64,000 nucleotides of DNA from DATFVA01 sp963745945 (GCA_963745945.1 CAVUZG010000003.1:1-64000), one strand, 5' to 3'; shown: positions 12,767 through 22,452, numbered from the stretch's first letter. Made by a program: numbers and translations. Notes: generated by a model from the sequence alone, not told the origin.

Positions 12767-13985
12767 TCAGCTTTTAATTTTAATTATTTCAGAGAGAATT
12801 TTATTTGCAGCCTGAAACTTGGACATTAATGGAAACTTAACAGGTTTTCCGCTTTTATGAAGTATTGTTATTTTATTTGTATCAAACTCAAATCCGCTCT
12901 TTTTATCTTTTAAAGAATTTAATACTATTAAATCAAGATTTTTGTTCTTCATTTTCTTTTTTGCATTTGCTAATTCATTATCTGTCTCAAGTGCAAATCC
13001 AACCACAATTTGATTTTCCTTCTTTACCGATCCGAGTATATCTATTGTTTCAACTAGATTAATTGAAGAAAGATTTTCTTCTTCCTTTTTTATTTTTTTC
13101 GTAGAAATCTTTTTGGTTTTATAATCTGCTACAGCCGCCGACATTATCAGAATATCATTTGAAGAAAAATATTTACTAACCTGTTGATTCATTTCCTCCG
13201 CTGATCTGATTTTTATTAATTTAATTTCGGGGTATACATTTTCAGCAGAAGGACCGGAAATCAATGTAACATTTGCCCCGCGGAGGTAGGCTGTTTTTGC
13301 AATTGCAAATCCCATTTTACCGGAGGAACGATTTCCAATATATCTTACAGGATCAATATCCTCATAAGTAGGACCGGCTGTGATCAATATTTTTTCCCCG
13401 GTCAGATCCTTTTTATAGCCGGATAAAATCAATTCGGCAGCATCAATAATTTTATTATTGCCTGCAAGTCTTCCCTTTCCGTTTAAACCACTTGCAAGTT
13501 CACCTTCTTCAGCATCAACAATAAAATAACCAAGACTGGTTAGTTTATGAATATTTTCCTGGGTTAACGGGTTCATATACATATCAACATCTGCAGCAGG
13601 CGCAATGAGAAGTGGAGAACGAAGTGCGGTTACAACTGTTGTTAAAGCATTATCAGCAAATCCATGAGCTATTTTAGCTATAGAATTAATTGTTGCCGGA
13701 GCTATTATCATCAAATCAGCCCAGGTGCCATAATCTATATGCCAGGTATTAACTTCACAACCATTCGATTGCGAAACGGGAAATGTGTTTACTATAACTT
13801 TATTTTTTGTAAGTGATGAGAATGTAAGTGGCGATATAAACTCGATAGCGGAAGGAGTCATAACAACTCTAACTTCCGCACCTCTCTGAACAAGTTCTCT
13901 TGCAAGGTAACATGCACTTATAGGCAGCAATACCGCCTGTTACCCCGAGAATTATTTTTTTTCCGGAAAGAACGTCATCAGACAT
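12767..13985 (-). CDS. coaBC: Bifunctional CoaBC (PPC decarboxylase / PPC synthetase), frameshifted near its start
   Basis: Coenzyme A biosynthesis: CTP-dependent joining of 4'-phosphopantothenate and cysteine, then FMN-dependent decarboxylation. The CoaC part contains the APATINSIAK and HGFADN motifs. The CoaB part contains ITAGPTYEDIDPVRYIGNRSSGKMG in two conserved blocks and AAVADY. The true start is MSDDVLSGKKIILG at 13985. The frame breaks at 13917-13922, after GVTGGIAAY. Two extra A would give the usual GGIAAYKSACYLARELV, so a two-base loss in an A run fits best. It is followed 46 bp later by the UDG gene and preceded by rpoZ. Confidence 0.9.
13917..13922. other. Frameshift site in coaBC
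   Basis: The minus strand reads TATAAGTGC. A conserved Lys after GGIAAY is restored if the run had two more A. A one-base deletion also restores the frame but loses that Lys. Confidence 0.75.
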
Positions 13986-14003
13986 TTTATAACTTTTTGT
14001 TAA

Positions 14004-14309
14004 CTACTCAATCGAAGGTTTATTTTTGTATTCAAAGTCTACGTTGCCCTCGAGTAATTCATTTAGAGCCTGGATATGTGGTTTTTCTCGTTTTTCAAAA
14101 TCAAGGGCTATTTTAAGCTGAGCAGGGTTATCAAATTCTTCACCTTCTTCATCTCCTGCTGCCACGGGAATAGTTGAAACAAGTGCGTTGTACTCAATTT
14201 TATTTTCGTCATTTATCTGGCGTGCTCTTTTTGCTGAAACAATTGCAGCCTCATAAATATTGGCAGCTTCTTTATCAATCACTCTTAAATCTACCGGTTC
14301 TATGTTCAT
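14004..14309 (-). CDS. rpoZ: RNA polymerase omega subunit
   Basis: 101 aa. It begins MNIEPVDLRVIDKEAANIYEAA and carries the omega/RPB6 core ...VSAKRARQIN. An acidic loop (AAGDEEGEEFDNP) and the ALDFEKREKPHIQALNELLEG helix are typical of the Bacteroidota/Chlorobiota version. It stabilises beta' in RNA polymerase assembly. Its start overlaps the gmk stop by 4 bp. The gmk-rpoZ-coaBC order is widespread in bacteria and supports the call. Confidence 0.88.
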   Translation of the reverse strand: MNIEPVDLRVIDKEAANIYEAAIVSAKRARQINDENKIEYNALVSTIPVAAGDEEGEEFDNPAQLKIALDFEKREKPHIQALNELLEGNVDFEYKNKPSIE

Positions 14310-14884
14310 TTAGTTTTTCTCCTGATTATATTTTCTATTAAACTTTTTATATCTGTTACGGCTTTTTCTATTTCTTCATTGTGTACAAAATAATCAAATT
14401 TATCTTTATGTCTCAATTCAAATTCTGCTCTCTCAATTCTTTTCTGAAAATCAATTTCGTCTTCGGTGCGCCTGTTTTTAAGTCTGTTCACCAATTCATC
14501 AAAGCTAGGCGGAACTATAAAAATCAAAACAGATTCGGGATAATTTTCTTTAAGTTTCAGAGCTCCTTTAACATCAATTTCAAGAAGAACGCTTTTCCCA
14601 TTCTCAAGATTATCATCTAAATATTTTTTAAATGTTCCGTAATAATAGTCATAAAATTTCTCCCATTCTGCAAACTCATTATTTTCAATTTTTTCTTTGA
14701 ACTCTTCTTCTGTCAGAAAGAAATAATCTTTACCATTTTTTTCATTTTCTCGTTTTTTCCTGGTAGTTGCAGAAACAGAAAAAACAAAATCCGGAAATTC
14801 TTTAAGAATCCTTTTTATTATGGTAGTCTTGCCGGTACCGCTCGGAGCAGAAACAATAAATAAAGATCCTTTTGATTTTTCCAA
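14306..14884 (-). CDS. gmk: Guanylate kinase
   Basis: 192 aa. Phosphorylates GMP/dGMP with ATP. The P-loop SAPSGTGKTT is at the N-terminus. The GMP-binding segment SATTRKKRENEKNGKDYFF (about 39-57) follows, and later LEIDVKGA and the lid NRRTEDE. The length is typical. It lies between yicC (3 bp upstream) and rpoZ (4-bp overlap), a conserved order. Confidence 0.96.
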   Translation of the reverse strand: MEKSKGSLFIVSAPSGTGKTTIIKRILKEFPDFVFSVSATTRKKRENEKNGKDYFFLTEEEFKEKIENNEFAEWEKFYDYYYGTFKKYLDDNLENGKSVLLEIDVKGALKLKENYPESVLIFIVPPSFDELVNRLKNRRTEDEIDFQKRIERAEFELRHKDKFDYFVHNEEIEKAVTDIKSLIENIIRRKTK

Positions 14885-14887
14885 ATA

Positions 14888-15763
14888 TCACTCAATATTT
14901 TGAATCTGTTCACGAATTTTTTCAATTTCTTCTTTTATAAGAACTGAATTATGAGTTACCGATGTTGATATAGTCTTAGCAGAAATTGTGTTTGCTTCCC
15001 TGTTCATTTCCTGGCAAAGGAAGTTAAGTTTGCGCCCCGGTTCTTCGTCCTTTTCCATACTTTCAAGAAAGAATTTCAGATGGCTGCGTAACCTCACACA
15101 TTCTTCAGTAATTTCAGATTTATCAGCAATTAATGCCAGTTCAAGTTCCAGTCTGTCTGAGTAAGCTGTAACGTCTTCAACCAGCGATTTCATTCGTTCT
15201 TTAAGTTTATTAAAATATTCGTTTACACTGTTCCCCGAATCTTCCATAATTTGGTTAATTTTTCCATCGATCACATTTATTCTTCTTTTTAGATCCTTTG
15301 CAAGTTCCTTCCCTTCATTTCTGCGCATTTGTTTCAGTTGAATTAACGCTGATTCAAGTCCTTTTCTTATTAATACAAAAACTTCATCACCAAATTCTTT
15401 GTCACTTTGAAAGAATAAATCCCTGTTATATAGCAAATGTTCCAGCTTAATCTTTTCAGTAATTTTAGAGACTTTTTTTATCTCCTTTAAAGTAGATAGA
15501 TAAGACTTCAATTTTTCCTTGTCGACAACAGAAACTCCGCCACCGCTTCCCGTATTTTTAAGCTGCAATATCACAGATAATTTACCACGACTTACGCTAT
15601 TTTTTATCATCTCACGTATCTCATATTCCTTACTCATAAGAGAATTCGGGAGTTTAAGATATATATCAAGGAATCTGCTGTTTACACTTTTCAGTTCTAC
15701 TTCAACGGAAAAATTATCATTTCCAGCTACACCTTTGCCATAGCCGGTCATACTTGAAATCAT
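14888..15763 (-). CDS. YicC family endoribonuclease
   Basis: 291 aa. It begins MISSMTGYGKG and has the EVELKSVNSRFLDIYLKLP block near the N-terminus. The C-terminal DUF1732 block contains GRKLNFLCQEMNREANTI and ends with KEEIEKIREQIQNIE. Members are described as stress-associated endoribonucleases. It precedes gmk-rpoZ-coaBC on the same strand, as in many genomes. The length is normal. Confidence 0.92.
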   Translation of the reverse strand: MISSMTGYGKGVAGNDNFSVEVELKSVNSRFLDIYLKLPNSLMSKEYEIREMIKNSVSRGKLSVILQLKNTGSGGGVSVVDKEKLKSYLSTLKEIKKVSKITEKIKLEHLLYNRDLFFQSDKEFGDEVFVLIRKGLESALIQLKQMRRNEGKELAKDLKRRINVIDGKINQIMEDSGNSVNEYFNKLKERMKSLVEDVTAYSDRLELELALIADKSEITEECVRLRSHLKFFLESMEKDEEPGRKLNFLCQEMNREANTISAKTISTSVTHNSVLIKEEIEKIREQIQNIE

Positions 15764-15853
15764 ATTAAAACCTTAAAAAATAGGAATGTTAAAAATACTC
15801 AATTTAAAGCTGCTAATCAAAGCAAATAATTTGCTTCGTTTGATTTCGGCTGT

Positions 15854-17854
15854 TTAAAAAGCTTCTCCTATTCCAAAATGGAATAAGATGTTATCCCAGA
15901 AATTCTTTCTGAATATCAGGGTTTTATCGTAAGGATCATAAAGTTTAAAAGCGAAATCCAAACGAAATGGGGCAACTGAAGAGTAATATCTGAAACCAAA
16001 ACCTGGAGAAAGAGCTATTTCATCAAACCTGAATCTTTTATATCCAATCCAGGTGTTTCCATAATCAAAAAATATTGCGGTACCAAATGTTTGAACAAAT
16101 TTAAACCTCCATTCAAAAGAACCCTCAATCAGGAAAGTACCCCCCTTAATATTAACACCATTAATACCATAAACGGTTGTGGCATTTTGTGGAACGAGTT
16201 CATTAGAGCGCCATCCTCTTACAGAGTTACTTCCGCCTGCATAAAAAGTGCGGTTTAACGGCAGCCCTGCATAATCTCCATGGTATATTTGAATGCGTCC
16301 GATTTTAAATTTAGCTGCAAGGACAGCCATTCTCCGTACGTTAAGAGGAAGGTAGTATGAAGTATTCAACAGAACTTTATAAAACAATGAACCGGAAAAT
16401 TCATTACTACTGATTTTACCTATCAGATAAGGCAACGAATTAGCTTCTTCAAATAGTATTGAAATCAGATAACCCTCGGTTGGGAAAAGAATATCGTTAG
16501 TTGTTGTCCTTCCGAATTCTGCACCAATTATAGATAGAATTTTTCTGGAAAGACTATCATTATTAGTCCTGTAGACTTCATTACTTTGCTCAACATTATA
16601 ATTTGTGCTGAGAAAATTAATAGCAGTAAATCGGGGAAGTTCAAAATCAAAAGTAATTTTTGAACCATAGACAGTGTTGTTATATCTCGGCTGTTTATTT
16701 ATGGTAGCATAATTTTCCCACGTTCCGAAGATTGGTCTACTAAATAAATAAGGCTGTTCAAGAGTAATCCTGGCATCAAGGTAGCCAAGCAGGGTTGTAT
16801 CCCGAAAAGAAAAATTTTGAAATAACCTGCTGTAATTCACATTAAAAATATCCTGTACTCCAAATGAAGAACCAATAGTCAATTTTCTTGCGTTACCGAA
16901 GAAATTTTTTCTTATATAAGATAACCCCAAACCTACATTAAGAGCATTCTGCTGATTGTTAACTATTACCTCGGGTGATAGTTCATTCAATTTTCCAATA
17001 TTTGCTTCAAGTTTTATTGGAACCATGGCATCAGTTGTATCAGATTCAACTCCTGAAATTACAATTGAATTAAAAAGTCCTGTTCTGAATAAACGCTGCT
17101 GGCTTCGGCGCAATTTATCTAAATTATAGAGCTCGCCTGTTTTTAAATCACTTATGTCCCGAAGCATCTTTTCTTCTACATAAGGACTTCCATCACCGGA
17201 TTTATCAACTACAACTGTATCTATTCTGTATTCTTTTCCTGTAGTAAAATGTATATCCATATCCGCCCTGTTTTTAAGTGTGTCAGTTAAGACAACTGTA
17301 CTATCATACTGAGCAAACATAAATCCGTTATTTAGTAACTCGGAAACACCAGAAGAAACTTTTTGCTGCACCACACTTTGAACATATCTTTGAGATGAAT
17401 CAAATTTTACTTCATCAGAAAATTTTTGCATCGTAATGTCCGGAACATTCTTTAATCCATCCAGGTTCACCTTACCATAATTTGACGCATCCCCCTCATT
17501 GATCAAATAGTTGAGAGTGACTGATTTGTCAGTTGTGTCAACCTGGTAGTCGTAGGAAACCTTTGTTTCAAAAAAACCATTTGCATTGTAATACGATTTT
17601 AACGCCTGCATATCTATTGAGATATTAGATGAATCAAAGTAAACAGGTTCATTGCCAAGACTTGAAAAGGAATTAAGAAATTTCCAGAACCACCAGGGCG
17701 TTTCTCTGGAAAGAATTACCCCGCTCAAAGCAGAAGACGATATAGAATTATTACCTTTAAAATTTATTTTCTGAAGTTCATACCTGGCACCCTGCTGTGC
17801 AAGAGACGGAACTGAAAAAATCAATATGATAATGGCAATAAACTTAATCATCAA
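15854..17854 (-). CDS. BamA/TamA-family outer-membrane protein
   Basis: 666 aa with a signal peptide ending PSLAQQ. The N-terminal half resembles POTRA domains (for example INFKGNNSISSSALSGVI and the FETKVSYDY segment). The C-terminal half is a 16-strand-type barrel (Bac_surface_Ag). The signature region is FYAGGSNSVRGWRS, with VRGW in place of the common VRGF. The end is FHFGIGEAF with a terminal aromatic. The family inserts barrel proteins or translocates autotransporter-like clients. The usual Bam neighbours (skp, lpxD) are absent, so it may be a secondary TamA-like paralogue rather than the essential BamA. Confidence 0.8.
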   Translation of the reverse strand: MMIKFIAIIILIFSVPSLAQQGARYELQKINFKGNNSISSSALSGVILSRETPWWFWKFLNSFSSLGNEPVYFDSSNISIDMQALKSYYNANGFFETKVSYDYQVDTTDKSVTLNYLINEGDASNYGKVNLDGLKNVPDITMQKFSDEVKFDSSQRYVQSVVQQKVSSGVSELLNNGFMFAQYDSTVVLTDTLKNRADMDIHFTTGKEYRIDTVVVDKSGDGSPYVEEKMLRDISDLKTGELYNLDKLRRSQQRLFRTGLFNSIVISGVESDTTDAMVPIKLEANIGKLNELSPEVIVNNQQNALNVGLGLSYIRKNFFGNARKLTIGSSFGVQDIFNVNYSRLFQNFSFRDTTLLGYLDARITLEQPYLFSRPIFGTWENYATINKQPRYNNTVYGSKITFDFELPRFTAINFLSTNYNVEQSNEVYRTNNDSLSRKILSIIGAEFGRTTTNDILFPTEGYLISILFEEANSLPYLIGKISSNEFSGSLFYKVLLNTSYYLPLNVRRMAVLAAKFKIGRIQIYHGDYAGLPLNRTFYAGGSNSVRGWRSNELVPQNATTVYGINGVNIKGGTFLIEGSFEWRFKFVQTFGTAIFFDYGNTWIGYKRFRFDEIALSPGFGFRYYSSVAPFRLDFAFKLYDPYDKTLIFRKNFWDNILFHFGIGEAF

Positions 17855-17886
17855 AGTAGGCGTTTTTAAGATAAAGAAAGAGAATT

Positions 17887-18510
17887 TTATTCATCAAGAT
17901 CAACATCTTTATTCACAATTTTGAGATTTCTATAATCCTTTTTAAATATGTTTAAGAAAAAAATTTTAATATCGGGTGTTACATTTTCAGAAAGGAATAA
18001 AGATATGTTTCTTCCCTGTTCTGTAAACAGATGTGCGTAATATGTTTGCCTGTTATTAAAGTCTATCAGATAAGAAAAAACTTCTCCACCGCCGCTTCCA
18101 AGATAATAGTCAAGTGAGTTATAATATACCATATCGTAATTTTCAGAAGGGAGTTTTTCCTTTCGCACTAGTGCATCTGTAAAAGATCCTTCCAGTAAAT
18201 CCGTACTGTAGGAACTATCAAGATTATCATTCCCTTTTTTTAACAAATGGAATTGTATTCCCCATTTATCCGGTTTATTTATTTCAGTACCGGCAACCAG
18301 CTCTTTTGTGGTATCAGCATCGAAAGTTCCCGTAAGTGAAACCTGAACATCATTTCCTAAAATTTTTTTTGCTTCTCTAAGTGCAGATTCCGGTGTACTT
18401 AAGTCTATCTTATTCTCAGGTACACTTTTTTCTTTTTCATTACACGAAAATGCAAACAACACTGAAAAAAATAAAACTGCTGTATAAAACCAATTATTTG
18501 ATAACAACAT
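17887..18510 (-). CDS. Putative lipoprotein, unknown function
   Basis: 207 aa. A hydrophobic N-terminus ends at a lipobox-like LFAFSC (Cys at about 23), followed by a charged linker (NEKEKS). The body has no family I recognise. A serine/glycine segment YYLGSGGGEVFSYLIDF and several aromatic strands suggest a small beta-rich periplasmic domain. Its start overlaps the end of the L,D-transpeptidase-like gene by 17 bp, so the two are likely co-translated and may act on the same envelope process. Confidence 0.55.
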   Translation of the reverse strand: MLLSNNWFYTAVLFFSVLFAFSCNEKEKSVPENKIDLSTPESALREAKKILGNDVQVSLTGTFDADTTKELVAGTEINKPDKWGIQFHLLKKGNDNLDSSYSTDLLEGSFTDALVRKEKLPSENYDMVYYNSLDYYLGSGGGEVFSYLIDFNNRQTYYAHLFTEQGRNISLFLSENVTPDIKIFFLNIFKKDYRNLKIVNKDVDLDE

Positions 18511-19186
18511 TAGTTCCTTTCGATACTACAGTATAAAGTTCATGAATATCTTCGTTACTAAGGGCAATAGAACCGTCAGTCCAGTTGAACACAAAAGGTA
18601 GATTTTTAAAAATAAAATCAAACTCTCCAATACCATGAATACTCACATCATTTCCCAAAGCTGTTTCCAGTTTAGGACAATCATCATAATAAAATTCAAA
18701 TTTTAGCTGATCATATTGCTGCTGGGTGATCATATTTTTTCTTAAAGCCTCAGTAATATCATTAATGTTAGGATAATTTAATTTTAATTTTATATAATAT
18801 TTATGGTTAAGATCAATCTCACAAATCTGGTAGGTTCCAACCGGAGTTGAGAAATCTCCTTCCCGCAATTTTGGAGAATTAACATTCTTACCGAAACTGG
18901 CATGGTAGGTCTTAATTAAAACTGTATCTTCATACAAGTTTAATGTATACTCTTTTCTATTAATAATTATGTTAGGGTCTTTTAAAGTCGTGTACCCTTT
19001 TTCTCTCATCGCGTCCTGAAGTGGTACCTCACGTAGATTGAGAATTATTCCATAAACAACAATGCCGACAATAAATAGAATTATTCCCCCGCTGAAAAAA
19101 AGTGCACTTTTCAGGATTTTGGGATTGAATAATCTTTTTAAAAGCGGAACAATTTGTTTAAATTTTTCCCGGGTTTCAGATTTCAT
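18494..19186 (-). CDS. L,D-transpeptidase-like (YkuD) protein lacking the catalytic Cys
   Basis: 230 aa. One N-terminal membrane helix (about 28-50) anchors a periplasmic YkuD-type domain. Recognisable blocks are the GDFSTPVGTYQIC strand (about 110-122), SIHG with H184, and WTDGSIALSNEDIHELY (about 202-218). In active enzymes this last block is TDGCIALSN, with Cys as nucleophile that links or hydrolyses 3-3 peptide crosslinks. Here the codon at 18571-18569 is TCT, giving S206. It may be inactive, a regulator, or a single-base sequence error. It is followed by an overlapping lipoprotein gene. Confidence 0.8.
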   Translation of the reverse strand: MKSETREKFKQIVPLLKRLFNPKILKSALFFSGGIILFIVGIVVYGIILNLREVPLQDAMREKGYTTLKDPNIIINRKEYTLNLYEDTVLIKTYHASFGKNVNSPKLREGDFSTPVGTYQICEIDLNHKYYIKLKLNYPNINDITEALRKNMITQQQYDQLKFEFYYDDCPKLETALGNDVSIHGIGEFDFIFKNLPFVFNWTDGSIALSNEDIHELYTVVSKGTNVVIK

Positions 19187-19328
19187 TAAATGCTGCAGGA
19201 TTCTTCAATATACTTTACTTTCATTTGTTAAAATTTAGCTAAAAAAAGAATAAAAATTTACAGAATAAAATTAAATACTTGTAAATGAAGTAATAATTAA
19301 TAAGTATTTAAGATGATTACAAAATAAA

Positions 19329-19352
19329 AAAACCCGGGCTATGCCGGGTTTT
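19329..19352 (-). terminator. Intrinsic terminator after frr
   Basis: The minus strand folds as AACCCGGC-ATA-GCCCGGGTT and continues into a T-rich tract (TTTTTTTATTTT). It lies 22 bp after the frr stop and ends the pyrH-frr unit. Confidence 0.85.
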
Positions 19353-19373
19353 CATCTTTCAATAAATGAAAAA

Positions 19374-19928
19374 CTATACTTCCATAATTTCTTTTTCTTT
19401 ATGCTTCAGAATATCATCAATAGTTTTTGTGTGTTCATCTGTCAATTTCTGTGTAATATCTTCTGCATCTTTTAATTGATCCTCCGAAATTTTTTTATCT
19501 TTTTCCTCTCTTTTCAAATGATCATTTGCATCGCGTCTTACATTCCTGATAGCAATTTTAGTATCTTCCCCAAACTTCTTTACAAGTTTAACTAACTCTT
19601 TTCTTCTTTCCTCGTTCAAAGCAGGAATCGGGATTTTCAGATTTGTTCCGTCACTAACCGGGTTGAATCCAATGTTAGCTTCTAATATTGCTTTATCTAC
19701 TGCCATAAGTATCGATTTATCCCACGGAGTGAAAGATAGAGTATGTGCATCGAGAACATTTAAATTACCAACCTGGCTTATTGGTGTGAATGTTCCGTAG
19801 TAGTCAACTTTAATTCCATCAAGCAAAGCAGTTGTTGCTTTACCCGATCTTATTTTTGAAAGCTCTCCTCTCAGAGCATCTATGGATTTATCCATTCTGG
19901 ATTTTGCATCTTTTATTATTTGTTCCAT
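19374..19928 (-). CDS. frr: Ribosome recycling factor
   Basis: 184 aa. With EF-G it splits post-termination ribosomes. The sequence shows the three-helix domain with LRGELSKIRSGKATTALLDGI near the N-terminus and the ERRKELVKLVKKFGEDTKIAIRNVRRDA block at about 110-140 (shown in part). The C-terminus ends in a Lys/Glu-rich helix. It follows pyrH by 15 bp, the conserved tsf-pyrH-frr order. A strong terminator follows. Confidence 0.96.
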   Translation of the reverse strand: MEQIIKDAKSRMDKSIDALRGELSKIRSGKATTALLDGIKVDYYGTFTPISQVGNLNVLDAHTLSFTPWDKSILMAVDKAILEANIGFNPVSDGTNLKIPIPALNEERRKELVKLVKKFGEDTKIAIRNVRRDANDHLKREEKDKKISEDQLKDAEDITQKLTDEHTKTIDDILKHKEKEIMEV

Positions 19929-19943
19929 AGTTTCCTCAATTAT

Positions 19944-20684
19944 TTAATTTGCTTCTGCAATTGTCTGATTGTTTATTTTGGTTCCTACAGGTTTACCTTC
20001 TGCAAGCTTAAGAAGATTATCCGGCACATCCATATTAAAAACTATCATTGGAAGATTATTTTCCTGACACAAACTTACGGCAGTTAAATCCATAACACGC
20101 AGATTTTTTTTGAGTATATCAAGATAGGAAATGTTTTCATATTTAATCGCATCAGAGTTTTTTTCAGGATCAGAATTGAAAACGCCGTCTACTCTTGTTC
20201 CCTTCACAATAACATCAGCTTCAATTTCCACAGCCCGAAGAGAAGCAGCTGTATCTGTAGAAAAATATGGATGCCCGGTACCAGCACCTAAAATAACAAC
20301 CCTGCCTTTTTCAAGATGCCTTATTGCCCTTCTTCTGATATAGGGTTCGGCAATTTCCTCCATTTTTATAGCGCTCATCAAACGGGTCGGTATTCCGCAT
20401 TTTTCAATGGCATTCTGAAGTGCAAGAGAATTAATCATAGTAGCAAGCATACCCATCTGGTCTCCTGTAACTCGTTCAATACCCTGATCACTTGCACTTA
20501 ATCCGCGGTATATATTTCCACCTCCGATAACAATTCCTAATTCAACGTTTATTTCATGAACTTTTTTAACTTCTTCCGCAAAAAATTCCAACACGTTATG
20601 ATCAATCCCAAAGCCTTTTTCGCCCATCAAAGATTCACCGCTTAATTTTAACATGATTCTTTTATAAGTCAGATTTTTACTCAC
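19944..20684 (-). CDS. pyrH: UMP kinase
   Basis: 246 aa. Hexameric bacterial UMP kinase (amino acid kinase fold) making UDP. It contains KLSGESLMG at the N-terminus, VIGGGNIYRG, the GDQMGMLAT motif, GAGTGHPYFSTDTAA and KGTRVDGVF. The length is normal. It is separated from tsf by a bidirectional-looking hairpin terminator at 20745-20769, so it may have its own promoter in the 103-bp gap. Confidence 0.97.
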   Translation of the reverse strand: MSKNLTYKRIMLKLSGESLMGEKGFGIDHNVLEFFAEEVKKVHEINVELGIVIGGGNIYRGLSASDQGIERVTGDQMGMLATMINSLALQNAIEKCGIPTRLMSAIKMEEIAEPYIRRRAIRHLEKGRVVILGAGTGHPYFSTDTAASLRAVEIEADVIVKGTRVDGVFNSDPEKNSDAIKYENISYLDILKKNLRVMDLTAVSLCQENNLPMIVFNMDVPDNLLKLAEGKPVGTKINNQTIAEAN

Positions 20685-20744
20685 AAGTCATATCTTTCAT
20701 TAAATAATTTAAGTTCTTGAATAATATCGGTTTAAATATAAAAA

Positions 20745-20769
20745 AAGGTCTTAAATTATTTAAGACCTT
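20745..20769 (-). terminator. Intrinsic terminator after tsf
   Basis: A perfect 11-bp inverted repeat AAGGTCTTAAA/TTTAAGACCTT with a 3-nt loop is followed on the minus strand by TTTTTATATTT. It lies 19 bp after the tsf stop and separates rpsB-tsf from pyrH-frr. Confidence 0.88.
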
Positions 20770-20787
20770 CTTTGATTTTAAGTTTTT

Positions 20788-21645
20788 TTATTTATTCTCA
20801 TCACCAAGATGGAAGCGGCGAAAATGATCAATATCTACTTCAGAATTATTCTTTGTGTTAAATTCCTTCAATAAATCACCTACAGATTTGGAATTATCCT
20901 TAATATATGCCTGTTCGATCAGACAATTTTCCTGATAATATTTATTCATCTTTCCCTGGGCAATTTTATCCAGAATCTGTTCAGGTTTACCTTCTTTGCG
21001 CGAAACTTCTTTATAAATTTCAATTTCCTTTTCAATCAGGTCTTTCGGTACTTCATCTCTGTTTACACAAATTGGTCTCATTGCCGCAACCTGCATTGCA
21101 ATATCCTTTCCAATTGCCGCAAGTTCAGAAGCCTTGTCGCCACCATTCTTGAACACAACAATAACTCCTAATTTAGAACCGGGGTGAATATAATCAACAA
21201 TAAGTCCGTTTTCAGTTTTATCATTTGCAAGACGTGATATCTCAATCTTCTCACCAACTTTTCCCATAACGTCATGCAAACTATTCTTAATATCAGCATT
21301 CTTGTTAATCAATTCTTCAGGGGTTGAGGGATTCGTTGCAGAGATTTTATCAGCGACCGAATTTGCAAAATTAACAAAGTCCTCACTGTTGGCAACAAAA
21401 TCAGTTTCGCAGTTAACCTCAACGATGATTCCGGATTTTTTATCTTCAGAAATCCTGGTTAGTACAAGTCCTTCACCAGCAGTTTTCTCAGCTCTTTTTG
21501 ATGCAACAGCCTGACCTTTTTTCCTGAGAATTTCTATAGCTTTCTGCATATCACCGTCTGCTTCAATAAGAGCTTTTTTACAATCCATCATACCGGAACC
21601 GGTTTTTTGTCTTAATTCATTCACTTGTTGAGCAGTAATTGTCAT
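20788..21645 (-). CDS. tsf: Elongation factor Ts
   Basis: 285 aa from the ATG at 21645 (MTITAQQVNELRQKTGSGMM...), which has AAAAGGAA about 8 nt upstream. An in-frame ATG at 21663 would add six atypical residues. EF-Ts exchanges GDP for GTP on EF-Tu. The N-terminal UBA-like domain with TGSGMMDCKKAL is followed by EVNCETDFVA, the canonical EF-Ts signature, and the core dimerisation repeats. It follows rpsB by 27 bp. A terminator follows. Confidence 0.96.
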   Translation of the reverse strand: MTITAQQVNELRQKTGSGMMDCKKALIEADGDMQKAIEILRKKGQAVASKRAEKTAGEGLVLTRISEDKKSGIIVEVNCETDFVANSEDFVNFANSVADKISATNPSTPEELINKNADIKNSLHDVMGKVGEKIEISRLANDKTENGLIVDYIHPGSKLGVIVVFKNGGDKASELAAIGKDIAMQVAAMRPICVNRDEVPKDLIEKEIEIYKEVSRKEGKPEQILDKIAQGKMNKYYQENCLIEQAYIKDNSKSVGDLLKEFNTKNNSEVDIDHFRRFHLGDENK

Positions 21646-21672
21646 TTCTAAATTCCTTTTCAATTAAAATTA

Positions 21673-22452
21673 TTAAGAAGCCGTTTCTTCTTTTGTTTCA
21701 GAAGATTCCTGTTCTTTTTCTTTTTTAACTCTCTCTCTTTCTGCAGCTTCTTCAGCCTTCAATTCCTTGGCTTTGGCAACTCCTTCAATTACAGCATCTG
21801 CCATATATTTTACAATTAATTCAATTGTATTTACAGCATCATCATTAGCAGGTACAATATAATTTATCGGATCCGGGTCACAGTTTGTATCAACTATTGC
21901 AAAGACAGGAATGTTTAATCTCAACGCTTCTTTTACTGCAATAGATTCTTTCTTTATATCCACTACGAACAATGCGCCCGGAAGCCTGTTCATGGATTCC
22001 ACACCTTCAAGAACTTTTTTCAGCTTATCTTTTTCACGCGTCAGAAAGAGTCTTTCTTTTTTGGTGATTTTATCAAACGTGCCGTCGGTTTCCTGCTTCT
22101 CAATGTTATTCAATCGTTTAACACTTTTTCTAATTGTAGCAAAATTGGTAAGCATTCCGCCAAGCCATCTTTCACTCACCCAGTTCATATCACATCGTTT
22201 AGCTTCATTTTCTATAACACCTTTTGCCTGTTTCTTTGTTCCTACGAAAAGAACTTTTTTACCTTCTCCGACTAAGTGTGAAAGGTTTTCTGAGGAAGCA
22301 GCAAGCATGGATTGTGTTTTCTTAAGATCAATTATATGAATCCCATTCTTCTCCATAAAGATGTAGGGTTTCATTTTGGGATTCCAGCGGCGGGTTAAGT
22401 GTCCGAAGTGTGCACCAGCTTCAATAAGCTGAGTGAGGTCTAGCTTTTCCAT
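21673..22452 (-). CDS. rpsB: 30S ribosomal protein S2
   Basis: 259 aa. It contains the S2 blocks LIEAGAHFGHLTRRWNPKM and GVESMNRLPGALFVVDIKKE (each seen in part) and FAIVDTNCDPDPINYIVPAND. The C-terminal 40 residues are a charged Glu/Lys tail, typical of the phylum. The Shine-Dalgarno CAGGAG sits 6 nt before the ATG and can pair with a CTCCTG word upstream in the leader, suggesting autoregulation. It is followed by tsf in the same unit. Confidence 0.97.
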   Translation of the reverse strand: MEKLDLTQLIEAGAHFGHLTRRWNPKMKPYIFMEKNGIHIIDLKKTQSMLAASSENLSHLVGEGKKVLFVGTKKQAKGVIENEAKRCDMNWVSERWLGGMLTNFATIRKSVKRLNNIEKQETDGTFDKITKKERLFLTREKDKLKKVLEGVESMNRLPGALFVVDIKKESIAVKEALRLNIPVFAIVDTNCDPDPINYIVPANDDAVNTIELIVKYMADAVIEGVAKAKELKAEEAAERERVKKEKEQESSETKEETAS

